A stretch of 64,000 bases of DNA. It comes from Ignavibacteria bacterium. Its GTDB lineage: Bacteria > Bacteroidota > Ignavibacteria > Kapaibacteriales > Kapaibacteriaceae. Below are positions 1 through 10,291 of the stretch, in pieces. The notes under the pieces were generated by a model, which made no database searches, was not told where the DNA came from, and saw nothing but the letters and a program-made list of their open reading frames with translations. Where the stretch lies: the NCBI GenBank assembly GCA_016707005.1, contig JADJIQ010000002.1, positions 496,001 through 560,000 on the forward strand. Reading direction: 5' to 3'. The position numbers and the translations under genes are program-made. The first letter of the stretch is position 1, and every line of letters begins with the position of its first letter.

Positions 1-3000
1 GAGAACTTCCACCGTAGCGTCTTGAGTGAGTCCGCCAAAGGTGATCTCATCATCACGTGTAAGTCGTACAGGATGGGGATAGACGTAGGCCGAACTCAGG
101 TCGGGTGCTGTAACGATAAACGTTGCCGTGTTGCCTGCACCCGTGGTTATCACACCCGATGGGTCGCCTTTGATACCAAGCGCGGTCAATGAGTAGGTTA
201 TTCCGCGAGCAGTAAGGGGGCTTGCCGGATCGAGATCGAGTTCGATCGTGCGTGCATCCACACGCGTTGCCGTAAGCACGGTCCCGATGGGATCGAGTCG
301 ATAGTTCAGGGGATTCGTTGCTGTTGCATCTACATCGGCGGTGAAGGTAACTAGCAACGCTGTTGTTGAACGCACACCAAGAGATGCGAGTGCAAACTCT
401 GGTGTGGATGCCGGATCATTTCGTACAACGAGCGGGAAGGACGTATCACGCACCGGCTTTCCTGCCATGTCATTGACATGTCGTACACGCACCAATAGCG
501 AGTCGGAAAAGTTCACGCCGGGGAAGGTCAGGACCACATCTTGTTGTGTGCCCGCTACCGCGGTGAGGGTTGGAACAACACCGGCACCTGATGATCGATC
601 CAGAAGAAGGAACTGTGTAGGCTCAATATGATCCACACTGATATCGCTGCTGTATCGCAACAGAACTCGAAGTCCCGTTCGAAGCTCTGAGCGATTCACG
701 GTATCTCTATCAAGTCCGATCACCCTAGCCTGATCATTGATCATGAAGGCAGCGTCATTCGAGCGTCGACTTTCTCGAATGGTGGTGTTGATAGGATAGG
801 CAACTACGGCAAAGCGAACCGAGGAAGAACCAATAGGCTCTGCTACGGTGACGGAGGTTGTTGTGGTGCTGTCGAGTGATCTGTACGGTCCGTTGTTCGT
901 GCTTGCAAAGATCTTGTACTGCTTCGTATCTGCCACGGGCATCCAGTCTAGGACGATCGAATCGGCACTCACGTAGTGACCTCGCATCGATGCGGGTGCA
1001 GGGTGACGCAGCACCGTATCCACCTCGCTGAAGTTGAATCCTGTCATCATTCCAAGTCCGGCATAGGTGATGCCATAGCCGAGCTCGTTGATGCCATTCT
1101 TGTTGAAGTCATACATCAGGAAGCGCGGACTCACAACGTCTGGAACAAACCAGCGCGGAACGATGGCCTTGGATGTCTCGTCTGCGCCGAACACGTACAT
1201 CCGCGGATAGGCACAGATAACGATCTCTTCTCCTGGACGCGAATCGAGGGGGCCAACATCTACACCATTACGATAACCAATTCCATAACGGACACCGGCG
1301 ATGTGATCTGTCCAGACGGTCTCATACTGATCATTCCCATTTGCTCGTAGAAGTCTGTAGGTCCAAACGTCTCGACCATACTCTCGTTCGGCATCCGGCT
1401 GCGTGCTGTCCGGCACACCGAACACAACATCGGGTCTCCCATCGGCATCAACGTCACCGCTTGCAACAAATCCGGATCCGCCCCCTCCATTTGTTTCGAG
1501 GAGATACCGATTCACAAATGCAACACCATCCCATTCTGAAATGATGAGATCTCCATCTGTGTCACCAAAGGCTACTTCAACAGCTCCATCGCCGTCGAAG
1601 TCACCTGCGGCAACACTGATCTCATCAACACGATTGTTCACGTTCCCATACGAAGGGGCTGATGTGTTGACGGCAATGCCAAGTCGATCGAAACGGCCAT
1701 TGCGATAAGTTATCGCCGTGCAGCCGGAATCGGAGAGGAGAAGGAGTTCTTCTCTGCCATCGCCGTTGATATCTGCTACACCTGCACCATTCTGACGTCC
1801 GGATGAATCTGCATAGATGATGCGAGCGAATGGAGAGCCCCCTACCACTGCTTGTTCGAACAACACTGCGCGTCCAACAACATGAGCAAGGACCTCGAGC
1901 AGACCGTTGCCGTTTGCATCGCAGATGCCGCGCGGTATCCAGGTGCTTGTGAGCGAGTCACGACGGGACCACACACCATCACGGTACTGCATGGTGAACG
2001 TGCCACCGAACGACCCCGAAGAAAGATCGTTCATCACAAAGGCAGGTAAACCATCCCCGTAGAGATCGCGGACATCGTTTAGGACGTATCCGGACCACGA
2101 AGCGGATTGGGTCTTCTTCCATCCAGATACAGAAGGGGCTCCTTCTCGTGAGGCTGCTATTGTGAGTGTGGTTTCAGCAACAGAATCGTTGTCTGCAGTG
2201 CATCGTGCTCGGACAGCGATCTGTGAACGCGAGATGATAGAATCGGGAACCACCAAGCTATGAGACCGAACGAATCGCTTTACGTCGGAGAATGTCGATG
2301 AGTTCTCTGCCGTAATGTTCAGTGCCAAAGCAGTTGGCCGCGAAGTCCTCACGGTAACAACCGGCGAACGTCTGTCAGTGGTCCATGCATTGATGATCTC
2401 CGCCTTGGTGATCGTCAGCACATCGTTGTTGACGATCGTTATCCGTTTGCGAGAATCGAGTGAACGACCGTCCTTGCATGCTACCTGGAGGCGGATGGTG
2501 TAAAGTCCTGATGTGAGCGTTGTTGTGTTGAGCCTGGCCAACGTGTCCATAACAACAGCAACTTTGGAGGAGTTGATCGTTGTCCACGCTGTGGGTTCCA
2601 GTCCAACACCATACGAAACGCTGTATGAATCGAATGGTGCTACAAGCACACTCCCCATTAATGCAAGCGTAGGCGTCGTGCGCACGTCAACTTCATCCTC
2701 GTTCGAGGGCTTGGTGATCCCGTAGGCCGAACGACCCTGCGCTGCGAGTGCGGCGTCCACCTGAAGTCTGCCTGCACCATAGAGCACATCCCATCCGCGT
2801 TCACCCAGATCCAACGAACGTTCTTGAAGTGTGCCACGGATCTCGGCGGCCGACATCTGCATGGCGCTTCGCTCCAACATCATCGCTGCTGCGGCGGCAA
2901 CGTACGGGGCTGCGAACGACGTACCATTCACCGTGCGATAGCGAGAATTGACGGCCGTTGTCACAATGGACTCACCCGGGGCGCAAAGGGCAACAAGTGA

Positions 3001-4074
3001 ACCCGTGCTTGAGAACGGCGAACGCCGATCTTCTTCGTTGGTTGAACCAACAGCGATCACCTCGTCATACCCTGCAGGGTACTGTCGCGACGTAGTGCCG
3101 GTATTCCCTGCGGATGCCACAAGGACAACATTCATTGCTGAAGCAAACTTCACCGCGTCTCGCAACATGGGCGAATCAACGCCATCGCCAAAGCTCATGT
3201 TCACCACGTTCACTCCCGTGAGCGCGGCGTAGACAAGGGCACTTGCGATGTCATCCTCTTCGGCGTTGCCCGTGGCATCAAATGCACGCAATGCGCGCAG
3301 ACGGGAACCGTAGGCAAGGCCAGCGATGCCGAGAAGGTTGTTCGGTGTGGCGGCTATAACGCCCCCTACTGACGTTCCGTGACCCTGTTCATCGAACGGT
3401 ATAGGATCGCGTCCTCTATCGTCGCCAATGTTTCGTACGTCTTGATCAACAAAGTCATATCCGATGACATCATCGACCACACCGTTGTTGTCCTCATCAA
3501 GGCCATTGAGATCACCGAGGACTCCGTCAATCTCCACGTCCGACGGCCAATCGTCAAATCGCCCGTTCTTGTTGACATCTTCTGCCGCCGTGACTGCCAT
3601 AGCGCCCACGAGGTCTTCATGCGTCCAATCGATGCCTGTGTCGATGATTCCGACAACAATGCCCTTCCCAGTAGCCATGGTCCACGCAGACCGTGCACCA
3701 ACTGTGGTAAGAGCATATTGTTCTGAAGCGAGAGAGTCGTTTGTAAGGGGCTCTGCATGGATCTTCATTGTTACCAGTTGACGGACATCTGCAACCCCAT
3801 CGATGTCTTCGATCTCTCGAGTCGTTACACCGTCTGGCAACGTCAGTACTACATAACGACGCAGAGATTCAAACGCATCTCGTTGTGAACGCGATTGCAC
3901 AGTCTCCGGGACCTTCTGTTGGTCAACGCCCGTAGGAAGGACACTCTTGGCGCCTAGGGCACGAAGCGAGGATGGAACGGAGGATGTTCGCAGGCGAACA
4001 ACCACCGTTTCGCTCGCGTGTGCTGCGGAGAGTAAAACCGTCAACATCATCATCGTGGCGGTTACGAATCTCAT
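1..4074 (-). CDS. Secreted subtilisin-like (S8) serine protease with FG-GAP-type repeats, partial
   Basis: I translated this frame by hand: it is open for 1358 codons from the ATG at 4074 and runs off the left edge. Residues 1-20 look like a signal peptide, followed by a propeptide-like stretch to about 110. The full S8 catalytic set is visible: Asp145 in GIIDTGIDWTHEDL, His232 in GHGTSVGG, oxyanion Asn324 in SAGN and Ser386 in NGTSFAAP. Between Asp and His lies an acidic insert with DxNxxG calcium-loop-like segments, common in Bacteroidota subtilisins. From about residue 640 to 950 there are repeated D-x-D/N-G-D motifs of the FG-GAP/VCBS kind, then fibronectin-like sequence. The last visible residues resemble the start of a type IX sorting domain (YPHPVR...ITFGGL). 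The start overlaps the recQ stop as ATGA, so it is probably translated by coupling. Likely an exported, surface-bound protease; substrate unknown. Confidence 0.88.
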   Translation of the reverse strand, partial: MRFVTATMMMLTVLLSAAHASETVVVRLRTSSVPSSLRALGAKSVLPTGVDQQKVPETVQSRSQRDAFESLRRYVVLTLPDGVTTREIEDIDGVADVRQLVTMKIHAEPLTNDSLASEQYALTTVGARSAWTMATGKGIVVGIIDTGIDWTHEDLVGAMAVTAAEDVNKNGRFDDWPSDVEIDGVLGDLNGLDEDNNGVVDDVIGYDFVDQDVRNIGDDRGRDPIPFDEQGHGTSVGGVIAATPNNLLGIAGLAYGSRLRALRAFDATGNAEEDDIASALVYAALTGVNVVNMSFGDGVDSPMLRDAVKFASAMNVVLVASAGNTGTTSRQYPAGYDEVIAVGSTNEEDRRSPFSSTGSLVALCAPGESIVTTAVNSRYRTVNGTSFAAPYVAAAAAMMLERSAMQMSAAEIRGTLQERSLDLGERGWDVLYGAGRLQVDAALAAQGRSAYGITKPSNEDEVDVRTTPTLALMGSVLVAPFDSYSVSYGVGLEPTAWTTINSSKVAVVMDTLARLNTTTLTSGLYTIRLQVACKDGRSLDSRKRITIVNNDVLTITKAEIINAWTTDRRSPVVTVRTSRPTALALNITAENSSTFSDVKRFVRSHSLVVPDSIISRSQIAVRARCTADNDSVAETTLTIAASREGAPSVSGWKKTQSASWSGYVLNDVRDLYGDGLPAFVMNDLSSGSFGGTFTMQYRDGVWSRRDSLTSTWIPRGICDANGNGLLEVLAHVVGRAVLFEQAVVGGSPFARIIYADSSGRQNGAGVADINGDGREELLLLSDSGCTAITYRNGRFDRLGIAVNTSAPSYGNVNNRVDEISVAAGDFDGDGAVEVAFGDTDGDLIISEWDGVAFVNRYLLETNGGGGSGFVASGDVDADGRPDVVFGVPDSTQPDAEREYGRDVWTYRLLRANGNDQYETVWTDHIAGVRYGIGYRNGVDVGPLDSRPGEEIVICAYPRMYVFGADETSKAIVPRWFVPDVVSPRFLMYDFNKNGINELGYGITYAGLGMMTGFNFSEVDTVLRHPAPASMRGHYVSADSIVLDWMPVADTKQYKIFASTNNGPYRSLDSTTTTSVTVAEPIGSSSVRFAVVAYPINTTIRESRRSNDAAFMINDQARVIGLDRDTVNRSELRTGLRVLLRYSSDISVDHIEPTQFLLLDRSSGAGVVPTLTAVAGTQQDVVLTFPGVNFSDSLLVRVRHVNDMAGKPVRDTSFPLVVRNDPASTPEFALASLGVRSTTALLVTFTADVDATATNPLNYRLDPIGTVLTATRVDARTIELDLDPASPLTARGITYSLTALGIKGDPSGVITTGAGNTATFIVTAPDLSSAYVYPHPVRLTRDDEITFGGLTQDATVEVL

Positions 4075-6527
4075 GTGTCCTCGGAGTAGAGATCACGTCG
4101 GGCAAATGCCAAGGCAACGCGAAGGATTGCTAGATCAACATCCTCACCCACATGCTCACGCACGTGTCGGAGTTTGGCAAATCGATGATGCCGGAGGTAG
4201 TCGAGGACGTCTTGATACAGGTCGTCGTGTACGAGTTCTTCCCTGCGGATATCCAGGCCCGCCTCCACAGCTCGCTGGATAGCTTGGGCTGCAGCAGGCG
4301 GCGTCATACGTGCAGCACGAGCTACCTGGTGCAGGGTCCATCCAGGCCGGACAAGTGCCGCGATCATCGTGGAATCATCGTCGGCCCGCACCTTAGGCAC
4401 TGCACGCACATCTGCCCTTCCCACATCCTTAAGAACCTGAATGATCTCCGCTCCGTAACGGGCAAGGAAGAGTCCGCTGCCATGTTTGCCGGGAACGAGA
4501 TCTTCGATGGAGTTCGGTGCGTCAGCAGCGATTCGCCGGAGTTCTTCTTGTCCAGCCAGCGTTAACTCAGCAGCGCCATCTCGCTCAGAAACACGTTCAC
4601 GGAATGCCATCAAGGCATCGAGGGCAGCCGATGTATCGGTTGCTGACGTCTTTGCTTCGTAGCGTAATGGTGATGGCAGGGGGCGAGCGATCTTCATGCC
4701 TTCTTCGGTCACTCCGATCGTAGGATACAGATCGGCAGTTCGAACAAGCCATGCGTGATCGAGTGCCTCGTCGAGTGCTTCAAGTACCTCGTGGCGTGAA
4801 CGCTCGCGATGGCTTCCCCATGTAACACATCTGTCAAGCCTGTTTGCGGTAACACGCTCCGACACCGTTCCCGTAACAACATCAACCACAACATGCCTGC
4901 CGTATCGCGAATTCAATTGCCAAACGGTACGGATCAGTGAAACGATGATGGCCATGTGACGTTCACTTACAGCCCGTTGCGCCACACTCCCCTTGCAGGA
5001 TGAGCATGTTCCGCATGTTCCTGATGTGGAGGGATCGCCGAAATAGGAAAGGATGAAGTTCCGTTTGCATTGACGTGTCTCTGCATAACGAACCATCACC
5101 TCGAGCTTTTGGATCGCATAGCAGTTCACTGAGGGAAATGTCCACGTTGGCACCAACATCGCGACCGGCCATCAGACGTGCGATGGCGTCGGCCACAAGT
5201 CTTCTCTCCGGTGGCGAACCCGCAGCGAACTCTTCCAACCGTGCTGCACTGGTTCGCAGCTGAAGTCTGGCTGAACCTGTGGGCGTTGTGCGGACAACGA
5301 TGCCCGATCGCTCCAAAACGTTCAGAACGCCCCCTACTTCAGCAACAGGCATATGGACAGCAACTGCGATACTGGCAGCATCGGCAAGGATAGGTGTGTC
5401 CACGGAACTGCCGAGGGGCAATTGCGCACGGTCGCACAGGTACGTATAGACATCGTGCACATGTTTGCGTTCGGATACGTACCGGCAATATAGAACTCCA
5501 TGAGCCGACGGTCTTCGGGCTGGTAGATCAGCGTGCACGTGGAGGGAAGTCCATCACGTCCGGCCCTGCCCGCCTCTTGGTAGTAAGCCTCCAACGTAAG
5601 GGTGAGATCGGTATGAAAGACATGACGCACATTGGCTTTGTCGATGCCCATGCCGAATGCATTGGTAGCAGCAAGAACAGGCGTTGAACCGTTGAGAAAT
5701 CGGTCTTGGACATCTGACCTTTCTCGAGACGGCATGCCTGCGTGGTATCCTTCAGCTGCAATGCCACGACGACGTAGGTCCTCTGCCACACTCTCTACTC
5801 GACGTCGCGACCCGCAGTAGATGATGGCAGATTCATTCGGATGGGTTCGAAGTGTGCGCGTAAGAAACTCGATCTTTGCTGCCGTGCGTTCAACGCAGAA
5901 CGAAAGGTTGGGTCGGTCAAATCCACGCACGATCTCAACAGCATCGGTCAGCCCCAAGGATCGCGCGATATCTGCCCGCACATCTGGTGTTGCCGTTGCC
6001 GTGAGAGCAAGAATGGGAATGCGTGCACGGTCTTCGAAGAGCGAGGTGATGTTCTGATAGGCCGGACGGAAGTCGTGACCCCATTCACTGATGCAGTGTG
6101 CTTCATCTACGGCGAGAAGACTGATGGGTATGGTACGCAACTGGCGCCTGAAGGTAACGGACTCCAGTCTCTCCGGAGCCACATACAGAAGCTTGATACG
6201 TCCACTATGAGCTTCATGGATGATGTTGTTGATGTCACCCGCACCCATCCCGCCATGAATGGCCGCCGCTGCAACACCGCGTGTTTGCAATCGCTCTGTT
6301 TGATCCTTCATGAGAGCGATAAGGGGCGATACAACCACCGTCATGTTGGGGAACAGCAAGGCAGGAACTTGATAACAGAGTGACTTGCCTCCGCCGGTTG
6401 GCAAAACACCTACAACATCTCGTCCGCGCAGAACGGCTCCGAGGATATCCTCTTGTCCCGGACGGAATGAATCATACCCGAAGGTCGTTCGCAGGACCTC
6501 TGCAGAGCGCACGATGAGCTGGTTCAT
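4071..6527 (-). pseudogene. recQ: RecQ-family ATP-dependent DNA helicase, interrupted by two compensating frameshifts
   Basis: RecQ unwinds DNA 3'-5' in recombination and repair. The helicase core is intact in the first frame: PTGGGKS Walker A at residues 43-49, DEAH at 141-144 followed by the aromatic-rich loop ending HDFR, and QEAGRAGRDG at 317-326. The frame changes at about 5475, just after FYIAGTYP, and the RecQ sequence continues in a second frame (ERKHVHDVYTYL). It returns to the original frame at about 5107 within an AAAA run, continuing KLEVMVRYAETRQCKR and the zinc-binding Cys cluster CGTCSSC. A winged-helix/HRDC-like C-terminus follows. One base seems missing at the first site and one extra at the second, so the net frame is kept and the intended protein would be about 818 residues. 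The start overlaps the upstream gene stop (ATGA). Sequencing error and true pseudogene are both possible. Confidence 0.85.
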
Positions 6528-7522
6528 TGGGAGATCACACTCTTCGTTCGATCACCGTATCGTACGAGGTACACTCCGCGGTCCAGCTGTGCGCTCGTGA
6601 TGCCGTGTGCTGCTGCATGTATGGTCAGCACGGATCTGCCATTCACATCGAACACTTCAACGGGCAATGTTGTGGATGCCGTGGCTTCAACATAGAGAGC
6701 CCCTTGCCAGATCCACATCCGAGGGATGGAGGCCTGTGGGTCGAACAGCCTATTGCGAGGGTGGGTACACACGCCAAGCAAGTCCACGGGTCCGGCATAG
6801 GTGGTATCGATCACGCGTATATCGGAGTTTGAATGCCAGGCGATCCGTGCTTCGGTTGAGATCGACGTACCAAGCGTTAGTCGTGCAGGGATGGACGCAA
6901 GCACACCGTTGTCGTTGCGAAGTCGGACGGAGAATGTCACTTCTCCGTTCTTACGATCGATCACCTGCGGCGAGGTTCCGGTAGGGACCAAGGTTGTCGG
7001 ATCGAAACGCACGTTCATCGTTGAGGTCACGTCGGAGAGAAACACACCGGCAGAGGTACTGTCCTGAATGATTCGGATCTCAACATCTTCCCCAGGATAT
7101 CCGCGAATTGTATCAACGCGGAACACACAGCACTTGCCCGCGATCCTGCGAGCGAGGATCCACAGTGTGTCAGAAGACGACTCTCCTTGTATCGTCACAT
7201 TCAACAAGTATCGCGATGTGTACGATTGCACAACAGCATTGCCGATGAACGTCACGTACATCTTGCGAGTTTCACCCGGAAAGATGTTGTTGTCGTTCTC
7301 AGCATCAACTTGGAATCCGGGTATGATGGAGGAACCCGGAGACGGCACGATACGTGTGCCGGTATTGATCAGGTCAAACGAATCACGTGCGCCGAGGCAT
7401 GGACCAATGTCACCGAAGCGCATAGTGTCCAGACTGAATCGAATACTGAGTTGTGCGTGTACATGAGTGGCGCAACACGCCATCACAACGAGAACAGCGG
7501 CAGCGCGAACCACGCGTTGCAT
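6524..7522 (-). CDS. Secreted protein with ASH/choice-of-anchor-D-like domain and C-terminal sorting tail
   Basis: The 332-residue protein starts at the ATG at 7522, which gives a clean signal peptide (MQRVVRAAAVLVVMACCATHVHA). An upstream in-frame start at 7570 would lie inside purM and put the signal peptide internally. Residues about 25-110 have the pattern of ASH/choice-of-anchor-D domains (LDTMRFGDIG... DLINTG...FPGETRKMYVTF). The last 80 residues (PVEVFDVNGRSVLTI...LDRGVYLVRYGDRTKSVISQ) match the general shape of type IX secretion sorting domains: short beta strands, a G-rich turn and a basic final strand. It lies 4 bases after purM and its stop overlaps the recQ start. No catalytic motif is visible; I would call it an exported surface protein of unknown role. 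Confidence 0.75.
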   Translation of the reverse strand: MQRVVRAAAVLVVMACCATHVHAQLSIRFSLDTMRFGDIGPCLGARDSFDLINTGTRIVPSPGSSIIPGFQVDAENDNNIFPGETRKMYVTFIGNAVVQSYTSRYLLNVTIQGESSSDTLWILARRIAGKCCVFRVDTIRGYPGEDVEIRIIQDSTSAGVFLSDVTSTMNVRFDPTTLVPTGTSPQVIDRKNGEVTFSVRLRNDNGVLASIPARLTLGTSISTEARIAWHSNSDIRVIDTTYAGPVDLLGVCTHPRNRLFDPQASIPRMWIWQGALYVEATASTTLPVEVFDVNGRSVLTIHAAAHGITSAQLDRGVYLVRYGDRTKSVISQ

Positions 7523-7526
7523 GGTA

Positions 7527-8519
7527 TCACCGAGATGCAACAACACGTCCAACGATAAACGGCTTCTCACCGGTAAGGCGCGCCATCACATCGTCTACAC
7601 GTGCCGGGCTGACGACCATGATCATGCCAACCCCAAGGTTGAAGACATGACGCATCTCTTCGTCACTGACGGATCCGGCCTGCTGTATGAGACCAAAGAT
7701 CGGCGGTACCGTCCAGGAGCCCCATGCGATCTCAAGTGCAAGACCATCATGCAGAATGCGCGAGGTATTGCCAACGATCCCACCGCCAGTGATGTGCGAC
7801 AGACCATTAACAAGGTCCGCATCGAGTAGGGGGCTTATCACGTTCAGATATGAGCGAGGAACGGCGAGCAAGGCCGTGCCGGCAGGTGAGCCGAGTTCAT
7901 TGATGTGTTGGTCAACAGCATACATTGGGAACAAGGCAGCTCGTGCAAGTGAGTACCCATTCGTGTGAAGTCCGGATGAAGGAAGACCAATGAGAACATC
8001 ACCTTCTTGGACGCGGCTGCCATTGAGGATCTTTGGTTTATCCACCACGCCAACGATCGTACCGGCAACATCGTAGTCGCCATCGGCATAGATCGAAGGC
8101 ATCTCAGCAGTTTCACCGCCGAGAAGCGCGCAGCCATTCTCTGTGCAGGCCTGAGCCATGCCCTTGATCACATCGCGAGCGACTCCCGATTCCAGTTTAC
8201 CGGTTGCGAAGTAGTCGAGGAAGAACTGTGGCCGAGCACCACACGCAAGGATGTCATTCACACAGTGATTGACAAGGCATTGCCCAACCGTGTCGTGGAC
8301 ACCGGCCATCACGGCAACCTTGAGCTTCGTACCAACACCATCGGCACTGGCCACCAATACAGGATGCTCAAGCCCCGGAAAACGCGCATCAAAGAAGCCA
8401 CCGAACATTCCGATCTCGCTCAGTACACCTGGAGTACGGGTGGCCTTTACGAACGGTTTGATCGAATCAACGAGCGCCTCTCCGGCCTCGATGTTGACAC
8501 CAGCGGTTTTGTAGTCCAT
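7527..8519 (-). CDS. purM: Phosphoribosylformylglycinamidine cyclo-ligase (AIR synthetase)
   Basis: PurM closes the imidazole ring in step five of purine synthesis (FGAM + ATP to AIR). The 330-residue length fits the family. Diagnostic stretches are present: MDYKTAGVNIEAG at the N-terminus, ASADGVGTKLKVA (substrate/ATP loop), HCVNDILACGA, LGGETAEMPSIY, DVLIGLPSSGLHTNGYSLAR and SHITGGGIVGN. The gene is 24 bases downstream of the glycosyltransferase stop and 4 bases before the next ORF, so it lies inside a long leftward operon otherwise made of envelope genes. purN is about 11 kb away in another unit, so the purine genes are scattered here. Assignment is secure. Confidence 0.95.
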   Translation of the reverse strand: MDYKTAGVNIEAGEALVDSIKPFVKATRTPGVLSEIGMFGGFFDARFPGLEHPVLVASADGVGTKLKVAVMAGVHDTVGQCLVNHCVNDILACGARPQFFLDYFATGKLESGVARDVIKGMAQACTENGCALLGGETAEMPSIYADGDYDVAGTIVGVVDKPKILNGSRVQEGDVLIGLPSSGLHTNGYSLARAALFPMYAVDQHINELGSPAGTALLAVPRSYLNVISPLLDADLVNGLSHITGGGIVGNTSRILHDGLALEIAWGSWTVPPIFGLIQQAGSVSDEEMRHVFNLGVGMIMVVSPARVDDVMARLTGEKPFIVGRVVASR

Positions 8520-8543
8520 AGATCCGGGTAGGGGGCTGAGTGG

Positions 8544-9269
8544 TTATCGTACAGGTTCCCATTCATCGGAGGAGGAACGCCCCCTGAACATGACGCTCAG
8601 GGCGTTGATCGTCCACGCGAACAGAACACGAAAATACCCAAACTTGCGGAACCGTCGGGGCGACTCGAACACAAGCATTTCCCACGCGAAACGAACACGC
8701 GCCTTGGTTCCGATACGGGCCAAGAGATCAAAATCCTCCCCTGCGGCCAATTCACTTCGGTATCCGCCTACCATTTCAAACACCTTACGACGTACCACCT
8801 GACATTCTCCCCTGCCGGCTCCGATTCGCAGGAGCAACAGGAACCACACGTAGCTGTTGTAGAAGGTATGGAATGCCTTATCTGCGATCTTTTCCTCATC
8901 CGGGCGGAATCCAACAGGACATGCCAAGGCTGATGCCCGAGCATACGGACCTGTGCGCTCTGCAAAGTTGATCAAGCACGATGTAAACTTCTCACGATCG
9001 GATGGAACTGTATCTCCATTGATGAAGACGAGTACATCGCCCGTTGCGACCCTTGCTCCGGCATTGCGTCCCTCTGCGATGGTCTGCCGATGATCTCCCT
9101 CGTGCACAACAACAATATCCGCGAACTGTCGTGCGATCTCGAGTGTTCCGTCCGTACTGCCGCCATCACTTACGATAAGTTCGGCACGCACTGATACACG
9201 CCACGCTGCGTCGAACACCGACAGTGTGGCCGCGAGGAGTTTTTCTTCATGCAGCGTTGGAACGATCAC
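8544..9269 (-). CDS. Glycosyltransferase family 2
   Basis: The protein has the GT-A fold signature of family 2 enzymes: IVPTLHEEKLL, then LIVSDGGSTDGT with the first Asp pair, and VLVFINGDTVPS carrying a D-x-D-like metal motif. ECQVVRR...GGYRSELAAGEDFDLLAR supplies the acceptor-side ED motif. Family members move a nucleotide-activated sugar to lipid, glycan or protein acceptors; the acceptor here is unknown. A hydrophobic segment around residues 130-140 and another near the C-terminus suggest membrane association. I give the GTG at 9269 as the start, but this trims the first beta strand. Reading upstream in frame gives TTQQHISEHPRISV back to a CTG at 9311 that overlaps the preceding stop as CTGA, so the true protein may be about 255 residues. 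Confidence 0.85.
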   Translation of the reverse strand: MIVPTLHEEKLLAATLSVFDAAWRVSVRAELIVSDGGSTDGTLEIARQFADIVVVHEGDHRQTIAEGRNAGARVATGDVLVFINGDTVPSDREKFTSCLINFAERTGPYARASALACPVGFRPDEEKIADKAFHTFYNSYVWFLLLLRIGAGRGECQVVRRKVFEMVGGYRSELAAGEDFDLLARIGTKARVRFAWEMLVFESPRRFRKFGYFRVLFAWTINALSVMFRGRSSSDEWEPVR

Positions 9270-9307
9270 ACTGATGCGAGGATGTTCAGAGATGTGTTGC
9301 TGTGTTG

Positions 9308-10291
9308 TCAGAGTGGTACAACGATCGCAAATGGATAAAAGAGTCCAAACTTTACACCCTCATCACCAACTTCAAGAGTTGGGCCCGGAAGACGAATATA
9401 GTTGAGGGCCTGACGTAGATAGTTCACTACACCGACCTTTGACTCCGGTATGATCTTCACCCAGTCATAGTCAAGCCCGAAAAGGTACCGTCGTGTTACG
9501 CCAACGGGCACACCATTCGCATCCACAACGTCATAGTTCTTGATGCCATATCCCACCGAGAACATCAGCCAATCAGGCCAATATGCAGCGGCATCGTTCG
9601 GCAAGAGATTGTTCACGTTACAGGCAAGCCAGAAGGTTGTGCTGTTATAGTCATCGATGAAGATCTTCTGCCGATTGTTGCTCACGGGGTATCCAACCCA
9701 TGAGGCCGGCACGTAACTCCATCGTGGTGTGAAATTCTGAAGGAACGGGATCTGATACTGTGCCGCATAGTAGGCAGCTCCAACGAAGTCGGCCATGGCA
9801 TCAGATGGTGAAAAGCCCCATTCCCTTGCATAGCCGTCCTGGATCTCCACGTACATTAAGTAGGCGAACCCCATCCCTGCACCGGTCCACATGGCAGCAG
9901 TCTGGTCAAGACCACACTCCATCAGGACATCACCGCAGAATGTGCTCATTACATATGATGTATAGATGTGCCCAAGTTTATCGAGTCCGCGGGCATACTC
10001 TAGGTCTTCCTGTATATGGAACTCTGCGCTATCCCCTTCCGGCCACCATGCATTTCGTTGATAGATATGCAGGCCAACGATCAGTCCCGTCATTCCAACA
10101 CCAAATGCAATGGTTGGTGCCGCTTGAAGTTCAGTTTCAAGGCGGGGAGTTCCGCCCGTGATCGTATAGCGCTGATTGTCGGCATAACGAAACAGCGACG
10201 GTGGGACATAGAGAGAATCCCCACCGGCCGTCAGGGATGCCGGCACGAGCAGAACAAGTGAACAGATCGCTAGAAGCGCTTTACAGTGCAT
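9308..10291 (-). CDS. DUF2279-type predicted envelope protein
   Basis: The 327-residue protein begins with a signal peptide (MHCKALLAICSLVLLVPASLTAG). I chose ATG 10291 because it overlaps the end of the upstream gene and directly precedes the hydrophobic core; in-frame ATG 10303 is an alternative. The body has the pattern of the DUF2279/YfiM-like family: DKLGHIYTSYVMS, a glycine-rich hydrophobic helix ending YVEIQDGY, then EWGFSPSDAMADFVGAAYY. Those His, Asp and Glu residues in helices are conserved in this family, whose function is not established. A position in or near the outer membrane is likely, since the C-terminal half is rich in alternating aromatic strands (SYVPASWVGY, FTPRWSY). It sits between the AtuA-like gene and the glycosyltransferase. 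Confidence 0.72.
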   Translation of the reverse strand: MHCKALLAICSLVLLVPASLTAGGDSLYVPPSLFRYADNQRYTITGGTPRLETELQAAPTIAFGVGMTGLIVGLHIYQRNAWWPEGDSAEFHIQEDLEYARGLDKLGHIYTSYVMSTFCGDVLMECGLDQTAAMWTGAGMGFAYLMYVEIQDGYAREWGFSPSDAMADFVGAAYYAAQYQIPFLQNFTPRWSYVPASWVGYPVSNNRQKIFIDDYNSTTFWLACNVNNLLPNDAAAYWPDWLMFSVGYGIKNYDVVDANGVPVGVTRRYLFGLDYDWVKIIPESKVGVVNYLRQALNYIRLPGPTLEVGDEGVKFGLFYPFAIVVPL

